A stretch of 64,000 nucleotides of DNA from JAVVUJ01 sp964461765 (lineage in GTDB: Bacteria > Bacillota > Clostridia > Peptostreptococcales > Anaerovoracaceae): assembly GCA_964461765.1 (NCBI GenBank), contig CAYWVS010000002.1:1-64000 (forward strand). Direction: 5' to 3'. Positions within the stretch are counted from its first letter, which is position 1. The number at the start of each line of letters is the position of its first letter. Positions 55,401 through 62,535 of this stretch are shown here, in pieces. The notes beneath the pieces are model-generated. The model was given only the letters and a program-made list of their open reading frames with translations. It was not told the origin of the DNA and searched no databases. Made by a program: the position numbers and the translations under genes.

Positions 55401-56014
55401 AAACCGTCAATCCTACCTTCGATTTCAGAAACAATATCATTAACTCTATCTAAATTGACATTTGCAGCATCTAGCTTCCGCTCTGATTCGGCTTTCTTAG
55501 ATCTATATTTAACAATTCCCGCCGCTTCTTCAAATATTTCCCTTCGACTTTCCGGTTTGTTGCTGACGATCTCAGAAATTTTTCCTTGCCCAATGATAGA
55601 ATAGCCATCCACACCGATCCCCGTATCCATGATGAGCTCACGAATATCACGAAGTCTGCATTGGTTGTTATTGATGGCATATTCGCTTTCTCCCGATCGA
55701 TACATCCTTCTGGTAATTGCTACCTCCGCATAATCGATAGGAAGAATATTTTTACTATTGTCAATGGTAAGGGTGACCTCAGCCATGCCTCTGGATTTTC
55801 TGTTGGCCGTACCGGCAAAGATAACCTCCTCCATCTTTCCACCCCGGAGCATCTTGGGACTTTGTTCTCCCAAAACCCACCTGATGGCATCGGAAATGTT
55901 GCTTTTTCCGCTGCCATTTGGTCCTACGATACAGGTGATCCCTTCGTGAAAATCTATGGATACAGGCTCTGCAAAGGATTTAAAACCATGTAAGTCAATT
56001 CGTTTAAAATACAC
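52463..56014 (-). CDS. smc: Chromosome segregation protein SMC
   Basis: The protein of 1183 residues is a full-length SMC. Walker A GPNGSGKS is at residues 31-38, two long coiled coils flank a hinge around residues 500-650, and the C-terminal head has the signature LMSGGEKTMTA and Walker B ILDEIEAALDD. It compacts and separates chromosomes with ScpA and ScpB. Translation most likely begins at GTG 56014, where the family sequence begins (YFKRIDLHGFKSF) after an AGGAACA site. This overlaps rnc by 11 bp. A longer frame to 56092 only shadows rnc. Confidence 0.97.
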   Translation of the reverse strand: MYFKRIDLHGFKSFAEPVSIDFHEGITCIVGPNGSGKSNISDAIRWVLGEQSPKMLRGGKMEEVIFAGTANRKSRGMAEVTLTIDNSKNILPIDYAEVAITRRMYRSGESEYAINNNQCRLRDIRELIMDTGIGVDGYSIIGQGKISEIVSNKPESRREIFEEAAGIVKYRSKKAESERKLDAANVNLDRVNDIVSEIEGRIDGLKEDSVKATEYLALREKYKTLEINVTLKNIENVELKNEYLKDDLQETQSNIQSLKDEKAQIDEEVSQQRNRNEELEGLSNDVRDRLLTNTSEISELKNRNQLNQEKLQTIEKDISRLMQEIETTGDKLDKEQTGSKEIFSQRESIEKKVRDLQDELNDKVQKFAELSGTLNNHTEEIDSYKNSLFQLHALISNKKSEKNSLENLQSNLKRSEERILQDLEKYNSTCQELSLAFKAGNEEKVKVLESLDQLKNSLQSDTAKQSDAQEKERKTSGELERITLSAGQLSARKKTMEEMESNYEGYNNAVKFIMKSALEGIDGVVAELIEVPAGFEVAIETALGAALQNIVCADDQSAKSAVNHLKVNKAGRLTFLPVNTIRGNKISPIDIIKNAEGFKGYGVECIKFQERYKNVMEYLLGRVLIVDNLDHAIALSKKVPSGGFRVVTLEGEVINSGGAITGGTYKHNTANLLERKAEILKMANRLEELQQQQLTLETSLRDVRALIKQTAESMKETEGKFREAELHQINLKNQLSLINNQKTEVEEKIKRGREELDHIAQENLTSAKMIETIEAEIHQAQEDIKSVEQNTEEKLAAFDVFKAQSEEINEQITKVRIAVSTAENERNHLQSLTERIEAYIGELTAEIEEKNNRINLLGEESKTILSGDSDLSEEVLVKEEEKAALERYLTEITEEKSELVKALNRNLQEKDSFDEQMNQLLNQKYDMDIKLAKNETQLENYKNKLWDEFEISYIQAIEFKNKNFNFPVAIKEIKEIKSRIKELGEVNVGAIKEYETVNERYEFLTTQRADLLEAIDALKVIIQDMDKTIKDNFKESFDKIVVNFEDAFRQMFGGGTAELRLEDESRPLESGIEIVAQPPGKKLQNINLMSGGEKTMTAIALMFAVLKTKPTPFCILDEIEAALDDANIDRFAKYLTNFNNVQFALVTHQKATMEYADVLYGVTMPEEGISKVISLKLGDEIGA

Positions 56015-56693
56015 TGTTCCTGCCCCCCTCCAGTGCATATTTGGCAGCTTGTTGCTCTGCTTCCTTCTTATTCTTTCCCTTCCCTTGTCCAATCTTTTCT
56101 CCGTTGAGAAATAAGTTTACATGAAAGGTTTTATCATGCTCGGGACCTTCTTCCTTGTAAACTTTGTATTGAATGAGGGCTTGTCCTTTTTTTTGCAATA
56201 GCTCTTGAATTTCCGACTTATAGTCAGAGAAAAGCTTACCTGCCACGGCTTCCTCAATTGTATTGTAAAAAGCCTTAGAAATAAAAGCTTTCGCCGCTTC
56301 CCAACCTCCGTCTAAATAAATGGCACCGATTAAGGCCTCTACAGAATCTGCGATGATGGAGTCCCGATATCGACCTCCCGTGCTTTCCTCACCCTTGCTT
56401 ATTTTAATATGCTCCGAAAGCTTCAAGTCTCTGCCGCAGCGTGCCAATGAAGCTTCGCAGACGATAGCAGCACGTATTTTGGAGAGCTGACCTTCGCTCT
56501 CTTTGGGTAGGCGATTATAAAGGATATCAGAAATAACCCCATCAAAAATAGCATCCCCCAAAAACTCCAACCTTTCATTGCTCTCCATTAAATTATTTTC
56601 ATTGGAATAGGAGCTATGGGTGAAGGCATTTTCTACTAAACTTTCATCCTTGAAAGAATATTTTATAAAATCTGGAAAAAGCTCTTTACTCAC
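56004..56693 (-). CDS. rnc: Ribonuclease III
   Basis: The 229-residue enzyme cuts double-stranded RNA in rRNA and mRNA processing. The catalytic signature NERLEFLGDAIFDGV is near residues 39-53, with DSVEALIGAIYLDGG near 116-130 and a C-terminal dsRNA-binding domain ending KKEAEQQAAKYALEGG. It overlaps plsX by 8 bp and smc by 11 bp. acpP, often found between fatty acid genes and rnc, is absent here. Confidence 0.97.
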   Translation of the reverse strand: MSKELFPDFIKYSFKDESLVENAFTHSSYSNENNLMESNERLEFLGDAIFDGVISDILYNRLPKESEGQLSKIRAAIVCEASLARCGRDLKLSEHIKISKGEESTGGRYRDSIIADSVEALIGAIYLDGGWEAAKAFISKAFYNTIEEAVAGKLFSDYKSEIQELLQKKGQALIQYKVYKEEGPEHDKTFHVNLFLNGEKIGQGKGKNKKEAEQQAAKYALEGGRNSVF

Positions 56694-57702
56694 TAGTAAT
56701 TATTTCCTCCATTTCCAAAACAGAATTTTGAATTGTCTGCACCACCTGGTTTTCTGCATAAGAAATTCCTTTAACAATGGTATTTTTTACTGCATTTGCA
56801 TTGGAAGAGCCGTGCATTTTAATCAGAGCTCCACGAACTCCCAAAATAGGTGCTCCACCGTATTCCGAGTAATCAAATTCCTTCTTCAACTCTCTAAACT
56901 TACCGCTCAGTAGCAATGCTCCTACCTTGGGAATGGTCCCGGCTGTAAACTTTTGTTTTAGCAGCTGGAGTATACTCCATGCCAATCCCTCTGTAAGCTT
57001 TAAGATTACATTTCCCACAAATCCGTCACACACAATGACATCGCAGGCGCCCTTAGGTACGTCTCGAGCTTCTAGGTTCCCTTTAAAGTTTAGGCTTTTA
57101 CTCTTGGAAAGCAACTCATATGCCGCCTTTAAAACCGTTGTCCCTTTATTTTCCTCCACACCCATGTTCACAAGCCCTACAGAAGGATTTTTCACATTAA
57201 GCACCTTTTCCATATAGATACTGCCCATGGTGGCAAACTCCAGTAGATTGTTGGGCTTACACTCTGAATTGGCACCTGAATCTACCAAAAGGGAAACTCC
57301 CTTTCCCAAAATAGGATAGGTACTGGCAATGGCAGGTCTGTCGATTCCTTGTATTCTTCCCAGTATAAAAAGGCCTCCTGCCATAATGGCACCTGTATTT
57401 CCCGCGGAAATAAACAGGTCGGCCTCTCCCGTTTTTACCATGGTAATGCCCATTACCATGGAGGAATTTTGCTTGGTTCTCACCGCCTTAACCGGTGCAT
57501 CATGATTTTCAATGATCTCGCTGCTATGGATCACTTGAATCTTATTGCCTGAATATTTATTTTCCTTTAGTTGTTTTTTTATCAAATCTTCCTGACCGAT
57601 GATGATAATTTCATGGTCAATTAACTTTGCTGCTTCCACTGCACCCTTAACGATTTCTCCCGGTGCATGATCGCCGCCCATACCGTCTAAAACGATTTTC
57701 AT
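56686..57702 (-). CDS. plsX: Phosphate acyltransferase PlsX
   Basis: The 338-residue enzyme converts acyl-ACP to acyl-phosphate, the substrate of PlsY. The N-terminal IVLDGMGGDHAPGEIVKGA, SAGNTGAIMAGG and VCDGFVGNVILKL are standard family blocks. GGAGGATATGATCC precedes the start. It is the first gene of a seven-gene operon extending to gpsA. Confidence 0.95.
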   Translation of the reverse strand: MKIVLDGMGGDHAPGEIVKGAVEAAKLIDHEIIIIGQEDLIKKQLKENKYSGNKIQVIHSSEIIENHDAPVKAVRTKQNSSMVMGITMVKTGEADLFISAGNTGAIMAGGLFILGRIQGIDRPAIASTYPILGKGVSLLVDSGANSECKPNNLLEFATMGSIYMEKVLNVKNPSVGLVNMGVEENKGTTVLKAAYELLSKSKSLNFKGNLEARDVPKGACDVIVCDGFVGNVILKLTEGLAWSILQLLKQKFTAGTIPKVGALLLSGKFRELKKEFDYSEYGGAPILGVRGALIKMHGSSNANAVKNTIVKGISYAENQVVQTIQNSVLEMEEIITSE

Positions 57703-57770
57703 GGATCATATCCTCCACAATTATTTATCTTTTGAAAAATTATTATGTATATTTTAATCTTGTGGGCTTT

Positions 57771-57799
57771 ATTGTATCATATGTTGTGAGGATATGCAA
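57771..57799 (-). promoter_or_regulatory. Promoter of the plsX-rnc-smc-ftsY-der-plsY-gpsA operon
   Basis: On the minus strand TTGCAT (57794-57799) is separated by exactly 17 bp from TACAAT (57771-57776), about 69 bp before the plsX start. Both hexamers match the housekeeping consensus at five of six positions. No FapR-like or other palindrome is obvious between the promoter and the gene. Confidence 0.7.
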
Positions 57800-57804
57800 T
57801 TTTT

Positions 57805-58431
57805 TCATGCTTCAATTTTTAGTATAGAAACCTCATACGCGGTCTTAATGAGTATATTATCGTTTTCATCTTTCTTACGGTATTCCCTACTTTGCAAACG
57901 TCCCGATATATTGATTTTCGTGCCTACGGCCATTTCCGATGCGTAGGCTGCATTTCTTCCCCAAGCAATACAGGGGACATAGTCTGATTTGTTGTACATT
58001 CTGTTTACAGCAACCATCAAATCGCAGATTTCCCTACCTAATGGCGATACCCTCTTGATGGGTTCTTTACAGATAAAGCCTTCCAGTTGAATTATATTCT
58101 CATAGAAACAATCTTCAACGGTAGCATCCTCCACAAGAAGAAATTCTCTGGCAAATACCACTACGTTTAACCGATTTCTGCCTTCTTCCATTTCATTGTA
58201 GGTTCTTACTTGACCCGTTATGTACACTACATCATCTATACACAAGCTTTTATTGATCAATAGTCGTTCCGATACGATAATTTGAACAACGTCCATGTAC
58301 TTACTTTTTCTCTCTACCCCTAAGTAAAGTGCATAAAATGCTTCTCCGTATGATTTATGGTTAAACTCAGGCATAGAGACAATAATGCCCTTCAATTCTG
58401 CATAATTAGTGTTTTCCGGTATTCTTTCCAT
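57805..58431 (-). CDS. SSB-like protein with two tandem OB folds
   Basis: The 208-residue protein appears to contain two single-strand-binding OB folds. The first spans about residues 8-98 (ELKGIIVSMP ... DDVVYITGQVRTY ... NVVVFAREFLLV). The second spans about 110-208 (IIQLEGFICKEPIKRVS ... PCIAWGRNAAYASEMAVGTK, then NISGRLQSREYRKK). The second is the more typical SSB. The C-terminal acidic tail with a terminal Pro-Phe that recruits partners in normal SSB is missing. It is probably not the main SSB and may be a specialised DNA-binding protein. It follows the deacetylase gene by 21 bp. Confidence 0.75.
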   Translation of the reverse strand: MERIPENTNYAELKGIIVSMPEFNHKSYGEAFYALYLGVERKSKYMDVVQIIVSERLLINKSLCIDDVVYITGQVRTYNEMEEGRNRLNVVVFAREFLLVEDATVEDCFYENIIQLEGFICKEPIKRVSPLGREICDLMVAVNRMYNKSDYVPCIAWGRNAAYASEMAVGTKINISGRLQSREYRKKDENDNILIKTAYEVSILKIEA

Positions 58432-58452
58432 AATATCCCCCTGTAGTAACTG

Positions 58453-59253
58453 CTAAATCAGTTGATTATCTCCCCCAGATTTATCCAAAATTTGCTTACC
58501 TGTATGATCTATTTTATAATTGTCTTGATAAATTAATTCACTGACAGGTACGACAGAATAACCTTCTTCTTTCAACTTACTGAGGATCGCCGGCAAATAT
58601 TCTTCTACCTTATCAGCGTTATTATGAAATAAAACGATGGATCCGGGCTTTACATTTCGGCATACTCTTTCTACTATCTGATCTCCGGATAATTTTTTCC
58701 AATCCATGCTGTCCACTGACCATTGGATAACTTGATATCCATTTTCTCCGCAAACCTCTATCAATGTATTGTTATATGCGCCAAAGGGTGGTCTAAATAC
58801 CGTAGGCTTTTTCCCCGTAACTGACATAACCGCTTCTTCTAATCCCAACAACTCCTTTTGCATTTCTTCTGATGAAAGCTTTGTCATATTGGGATGTGTA
58901 GATGAATGATTGCCAATTTCATGACCTCGGGCATGGATTTCTTTCACATCATCCTGAAATTTTTCAGCCCAAAATTTTACCAGAAAAAAAGTAGTTTTTA
59001 CCCCATACTCATCTAATATGTTCAAAATGGGTTCTGTATGCTCATCCCCCCAAGCTGCATCAAAGCTGATGGCAATCTTTTTTTCCGGTGTATCCACACA
59101 GTAGACGGGAACCTTTTTTTCCGGCTCCCCTTGCACCGGCAGGGCGAACTCCTCATTAAAAAGAGTTATATTCAAGACCAAAGCACATACAAGAATCCCC
59201 CCCATGGTGGCCGCAATCTTTTTTAAACCCTTTTTATATATATAAACCCCCAT
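58453..59253 (-). CDS. Polysaccharide deacetylase (NodB domain), PdaB-like
   Basis: The protein of 266 residues has an N-terminal membrane anchor or signal segment (about residues 12-32) and a NodB carbohydrate esterase domain. Motifs are ISFDAAWGDEHT (metal and catalytic Asp), HEIGNHSSTHPNMT (two metal His), RPPFGAYNN and the late SIVLFHNN. This pattern is close to clostridial sporulation deacetylases of the PdaB type that modify peptidoglycan. The ATG at 59253 is fixed by GGAGGACAAAAT. A TATAAT at 59294-59299 on the minus strand may be its -10. Confidence 0.85.
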   Translation of the reverse strand: MGVYIYKKGLKKIAATMGGILVCALVLNITLFNEEFALPVQGEPEKKVPVYCVDTPEKKIAISFDAAWGDEHTEPILNILDEYGVKTTFFLVKFWAEKFQDDVKEIHARGHEIGNHSSTHPNMTKLSSEEMQKELLGLEEAVMSVTGKKPTVFRPPFGAYNNTLIEVCGENGYQVIQWSVDSMDWKKLSGDQIVERVCRNVKPGSIVLFHNNADKVEEYLPAILSKLKEEGYSVVPVSELIYQDNYKIDHTGKQILDKSGGDNQLI

Positions 59254-59313
59254 ATTTTGTCCTCCATTCACGTAAAAGTAAGTATATCAATGCATTATAT
59301 TTTACTAAAATAA

Positions 59314-59340
59314 AAAATATGCTTACGAAAAGCATATTTT
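59314..59340. other. Hairpin between divergent deacetylase and gntR genes
   Basis: An 11-bp perfect inverted repeat, AAAATATGCTT and AAGCATATTTT, flanks a 5-base loop. It lies between two divergent promoters, where a terminator is not expected. It may be a regulator site or a bidirectional insulator. Confidence 0.5.
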
Positions 59341-59392
59341 AGATAGATTCTAATATTTTTCTATTTAAGCTTTTCTTTTAATTGAAAGATAT

Positions 59393-59420
59393 TTGACATA
59401 TTGTTCATATCGTATATAAT
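59393..59420 (+). promoter_or_regulatory. Promoter of the gntR gene
   Basis: A perfect TTGACA (59393-59398) and a perfect TATAAT (59415-59420) are 16 bp apart, 20 bp before the gntR ATG. The spacer holds ATATTGT, which also occurs in the arm of the palindrome at 60214-60249, so autoregulation is possible. Confidence 0.75.
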
Positions 59421-59439
59421 TATGTTAAAGGAGACTGAA

Positions 59440-60087
59440 ATGTCAGAATTTTTATCATTAAAAGATCATGTATACAATTATATTGCCGACCAAATCAGAG
59501 GGGGTACCTTAAAACCGGGGGAAAAAATTAATGAAAATCAAATATGTGAAAAGCTTAACATAAGCAGAACCCCCGTGAGGGAAGCTATGATACAACTGAG
59601 CACAGAAGGATTTTTAGAGAATATTCCACGGAAAGGATTTGTGTTACGCCCTCTTAATGTAAATGAAGCAAAAGAAATTTATGAGATAATAGGAACCCTG
59701 GATGGATTATCCGCTTATTTAGCTTGCGATCGCATGAGTGAAGCCTTGCTGAAGGAAATGGATTTTTATGTACAATCCATGGGTTTGGCCATTGACACTG
59801 AAAATTACGCCATGTACTACAAGCAGCAAGAAGAATTCCATAATATCTATTTAGATGTTTGCGGAAATAACCAACTCATTACTTACCTATTACAATTAAA
59901 GAAAAAATTTTTTAATAAACAATATGTTTCAAATACTGTAAAAGCAGAAAAAGAACTTTTATATAGCATAAATGAAGAGCATAAGCAAATCTTATCGCTA
60001 TTTCAAGCTAAAGAAAAAAACCAATTAGAAAGATACATTAGATTTGTTCATTGGAATAGTGATAACGCATTAGGAGAAAAGCTATAA
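59440..60087 (+). CDS. GntR-family transcriptional regulator, FCD-type
   Basis: The 215-residue protein has an N-terminal winged helix (about residues 10-72: GEKINENQICEKLNISRTPV then REAMIQLSTEGFL) and a helical FCD ligand-binding domain with the conserved EEFHNIYLDVCGN. Such regulators bind small metabolites such as carboxylates or amino acids and usually repress a neighbouring catabolic operon. The start is ATG 59440 after AAAGGAG; the reading frame further left runs through the promoter. A terminator follows, and then the DDAH gene with a large palindrome on its promoter, the likely target. Confidence 0.88.
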   Translation: MSEFLSLKDHVYNYIADQIRGGTLKPGEKINENQICEKLNISRTPVREAMIQLSTEGFLENIPRKGFVLRPLNVNEAKEIYEIIGTLDGLSAYLACDRMSEALLKEMDFYVQSMGLAIDTENYAMYYKQQEEFHNIYLDVCGNNQLITYLLQLKKKFFNKQYVSNTVKAEKELLYSINEEHKQILSLFQAKEKNQLERYIRFVHWNSDNALGEKL

Positions 60088-60106
60088 AAATAAAAGTTAA
60101 GTTAAA

Positions 60107-60158
60107 AAACACCTAAAGTTTCGGGATACCCGGATACAGAAGGTGTTTATTTATTTTG
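60107..60158 (+). terminator. Terminator after gntR
   Basis: AAACACCT (60107-60114) pairs with AGGTGTTT (60141-60148) around an inner hairpin CGGG-ATA-CCCG. TATTTATTTT follows. It isolates the regulator transcript from the DDAH operon. Confidence 0.7.
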
Positions 60159-60202
60159 CTTATTTTCAACAAAATGAAGTTTTCAGAAAATTTAAAAATT
60201 TC

Positions 60203-60230
60203 TTGACTAATCCAAAATACAATATATAAT
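60203..60230 (+). promoter_or_regulatory. Promoter of the DDAH operon
   Basis: TTGACT (60203-60208) and TATAAT (60225-60230) are separated by 16 bp, 44 bp before the ddaH start. The -10 lies inside a 36-bp perfect palindrome, so protein binding there would block RNA polymerase. Confidence 0.75.
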
Positions 60231-60249
60231 ATATTATATATTGTATTTT
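60214..60249. promoter_or_regulatory. Perfect 36-bp palindrome, candidate GntR operator
   Basis: The first half is AAAATACAATATATAATA and the second half is its exact reverse complement, with no mismatch. It covers the -10 box and the expected start of the DDAH transcript. FCD-type GntR dimers bind short AT-rich palindromes, and the regulator gene is directly upstream, so this is the best candidate operator. Confidence 0.75.
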
Positions 60250-60273
60250 AAGTAAGTTGTGAAGGAGAAAACT

Positions 60274-61044
60274 ATGTTTAAAAATGTAATTGTAAAAAGA
60301 CCATGTAAAGCTATGGTTGAAGGTATCACATCTGCACCTGAACTGGGAAAGCCAGATTATGAGTTAGCTTTGAAGCAACACGATGACTATATTGATGCCC
60401 TAAAACAATGCGATGTTAGTGTAACCGTATTGGAATCCGATGAAAGATTTCCGGATTCATGCTTTGTTGAGGACACTGCTGTCATCACAAAGAAGTGTGC
60501 AATTATAAGCAATCCCGGTGCCAAAACCAGGGAAAAAGAGACTGAAAGCATGGTGGATACCATCAAACAATTTTTTACTGAAGATAAAATTGAGTATATA
60601 AAACACCCCGGCACCTTAGAAGGTGGGGACGTTATGATGGTAGGCGATCACTTTTATGCAGGTTTGTCTGCCAGAACTAACAAAGAAGGTATTCGGCAGT
60701 TTATAGAAATATTAGAAAAGTATGGCCTCACAGGTTCGGAAGTGGAATTGGAAAAAGTATTGCATCTGAAAACAGGAGTAAACTATATTGAAAATAACAA
60801 TATGCTGGTTTCCGGTGAATTTATTGAAAAAAAAGAATTCGATAACTATAACAAAATTATAATTCCCGAGGAAGAAAGTTACGCTGCTAACTGCATCTGG
60901 GTAAATAATAAGGTAATTGTACCGGACGGATATCCCAGTGTCATAAAGGCAGTCAAAGATGCCGGATATGAAGTTATCCTTGTGGATACATCAGAGTTTA
61001 GAAAACTTGATGGTGGCTTGAGTTGTTTGTCTCTTAGATTTTAG
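60274..61044 (+). CDS. ddaH: Dimethylarginine dimethylaminohydrolase family protein
   Basis: The 256-residue protein is a guanidino-modifying enzyme of the DDAH type, which hydrolyses Nomega-methylated arginine to citrulline and methylamines. Active-site elements are FPDSCFVEDTAV, GTLEGGDVMMVG, His164 in LHLKTGVNYIE and the nucleophile Cys251 in GGLSCLSLRF at the C-terminus. The start at 60274 follows GAAGGAG. It opens an operon with a YfcC transporter, an M20 hydrolase and a second guanidino-modifying enzyme. Methylarginine, arginine or a related guanidine could be the substrate. Confidence 0.88.
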   Translation: MFKNVIVKRPCKAMVEGITSAPELGKPDYELALKQHDDYIDALKQCDVSVTVLESDERFPDSCFVEDTAVITKKCAIISNPGAKTREKETESMVDTIKQFFTEDKIEYIKHPGTLEGGDVMMVGDHFYAGLSARTNKEGIRQFIEILEKYGLTGSEVELEKVLHLKTGVNYIENNNMLVSGEFIEKKEFDNYNKIIIPEEESYAANCIWVNNKVIVPDGYPSVIKAVKDAGYEVILVDTSEFRKLDGGLSCLSLRF

Positions 61045-61100
61045 CAATGATTAATCTATACTTTTAGGGTATATCTTTAAATGAGTTAAGGAGAAGGATC

Positions 61101-62498
61101 ATGGAAGGAAATAAAAAGTTTAAGTTTCCAAGTAGCATCATAATTTTAAGTATTTTGATTTTATTTGTTACTGTACTGACTTACGTTGTTCCAGCAGGAC
61201 AATTTGAAATGGTTGAAAATGCCGAATCCGGAAAAATGATGGTGGATGCCACTACATACCACCATGTTGACAACACACCTGTAACTCCTTTTAGGATGTT
61301 TGTTGCAATACCTGAAGGTTTTATAAATGGGGCTTCCATTATATTCTTAATCATGTTTGGGTACTTCTGGGTCTATTCAGTATTACAAACAGGTGCTTTT
61401 GGTGCTCTCATACATAAAATGCTTTCCGGTAATAAAAAAGACAGCAAATTATTCATACCTATGTTTATGTTTATTTTTGCCCTTGCAGGCTCAACTTACG
61501 GAGAATTTGAAACAGTTTACGGATTGATTCCAATTTTTGTTGCTTTAGCAATCGCTTTAGGTTATGATGCAATCGTGGGAATCTGTATGTCGGGAATGGC
61601 AGTAGCGGTGGGCTTTGCTTGTGCAACCACCAATCCATTTACCATTGGAATCGCACAATCATTCGGAGAACTGCCTCTTTTTTCCGGGCTTTTGTACCGT
61701 TGGATTATCTTTGTTGTAATGGTACCTATTGCAATATTCTTTACTATGAGATATGCGAACAAGATCAAGAAAAATCCAGAATCAAGTTTAGTATACGGAT
61801 TGGATTTTAGTTCTTTCTCCCTTCAGGCTGATGGAGAAGAAGTACAAGAATTCACCACACGACACAAGCTCCTTTTGCTGAGTATGCTCGTTACTGTAGT
61901 GACCATTGTGGCCGGATCCTTAAAGCTTGGTTGGTATTTAAATGAGATGAGCGGAATTTTCTTAATTTCCGGTATCGTTGCATCCCTTATTGCAGGTATC
62001 GGTCCTGAGAAGATTGGAAATAACCTTGTGAAATCCTGCAGCGAAATGGTTTTTGCAGCGATAGTTGTTGGATTTTCCCGAACCATTTTAGTCATCATGC
62101 AAAACGGCGTGATTATCGATACCGTAATCAACGGCATGTATTTGTCCATGAAATCCCTATCTACTTGGGCTACTGCTGAAGTTATGCTAATTGCACAAAC
62201 CTTTTTAAACTTCTTCATCCCATCAGGAAGCGGTCAAGCAAATGCGATTATGCCTATTATGATTCCTTTATCAGATCTCTCAGGATTAAACAGACAAATT
62301 GCAGTTCTGGCATATCAGTTTGGAGATGGATTTTCCAATTTACTATGGCCTACGGGTGCAATCGCAATTATGACTGGAATAGCCAAGGTTCCATTAGGCA
62401 AATGGTATCGCTTCTTTTTACCAATATTTGGGGTATTTTTCATCATTCAATCAGCGTTTATCATTATATCCGTTATGATAAATTATGGACCCTTTTAG
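61101..62498 (+). CDS. YfcC family transporter
   Basis: The 465-residue protein has about 11-12 membrane segments and the family blocks TYVVPAGQFE (N-terminus), GSTYGEFETVYGLIP and NFFIPSGSGQANAIMPIMIP. YfcC-like carriers belong to a large ion-transporter superfamily; some are predicted amino acid, peptide or arginine/ornithine exchangers. AAGGAGAAGGATC precedes the ATG. In this operon it probably takes up the guanidino substrate or exchanges it for product. Confidence 0.85.
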   Translation: MEGNKKFKFPSSIIILSILILFVTVLTYVVPAGQFEMVENAESGKMMVDATTYHHVDNTPVTPFRMFVAIPEGFINGASIIFLIMFGYFWVYSVLQTGAFGALIHKMLSGNKKDSKLFIPMFMFIFALAGSTYGEFETVYGLIPIFVALAIALGYDAIVGICMSGMAVAVGFACATTNPFTIGIAQSFGELPLFSGLLYRWIIFVVMVPIAIFFTMRYANKIKKNPESSLVYGLDFSSFSLQADGEEVQEFTTRHKLLLLSMLVTVVTIVAGSLKLGWYLNEMSGIFLISGIVASLIAGIGPEKIGNNLVKSCSEMVFAAIVVGFSRTILVIMQNGVIIDTVINGMYLSMKSLSTWATAEVMLIAQTFLNFFIPSGSGQANAIMPIMIPLSDLSGLNRQIAVLAYQFGDGFSNLLWPTGAIAIMTGIAKVPLGKWYRFFLPIFGVFFIIQSAFIIISVMINYGPF

Positions 62499-62535
62499 TT
62501 AATTAAAAATCATAGAGCAAAAGGATGTGATACGA

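Noticed and set aside
52463..56092. SMC starting 26 residues earlier
   Set aside because: Those codons shadow the end of rnc; SMC proteins start at the YFKRIDLHGFKSF segment, which follows GTG 56014.
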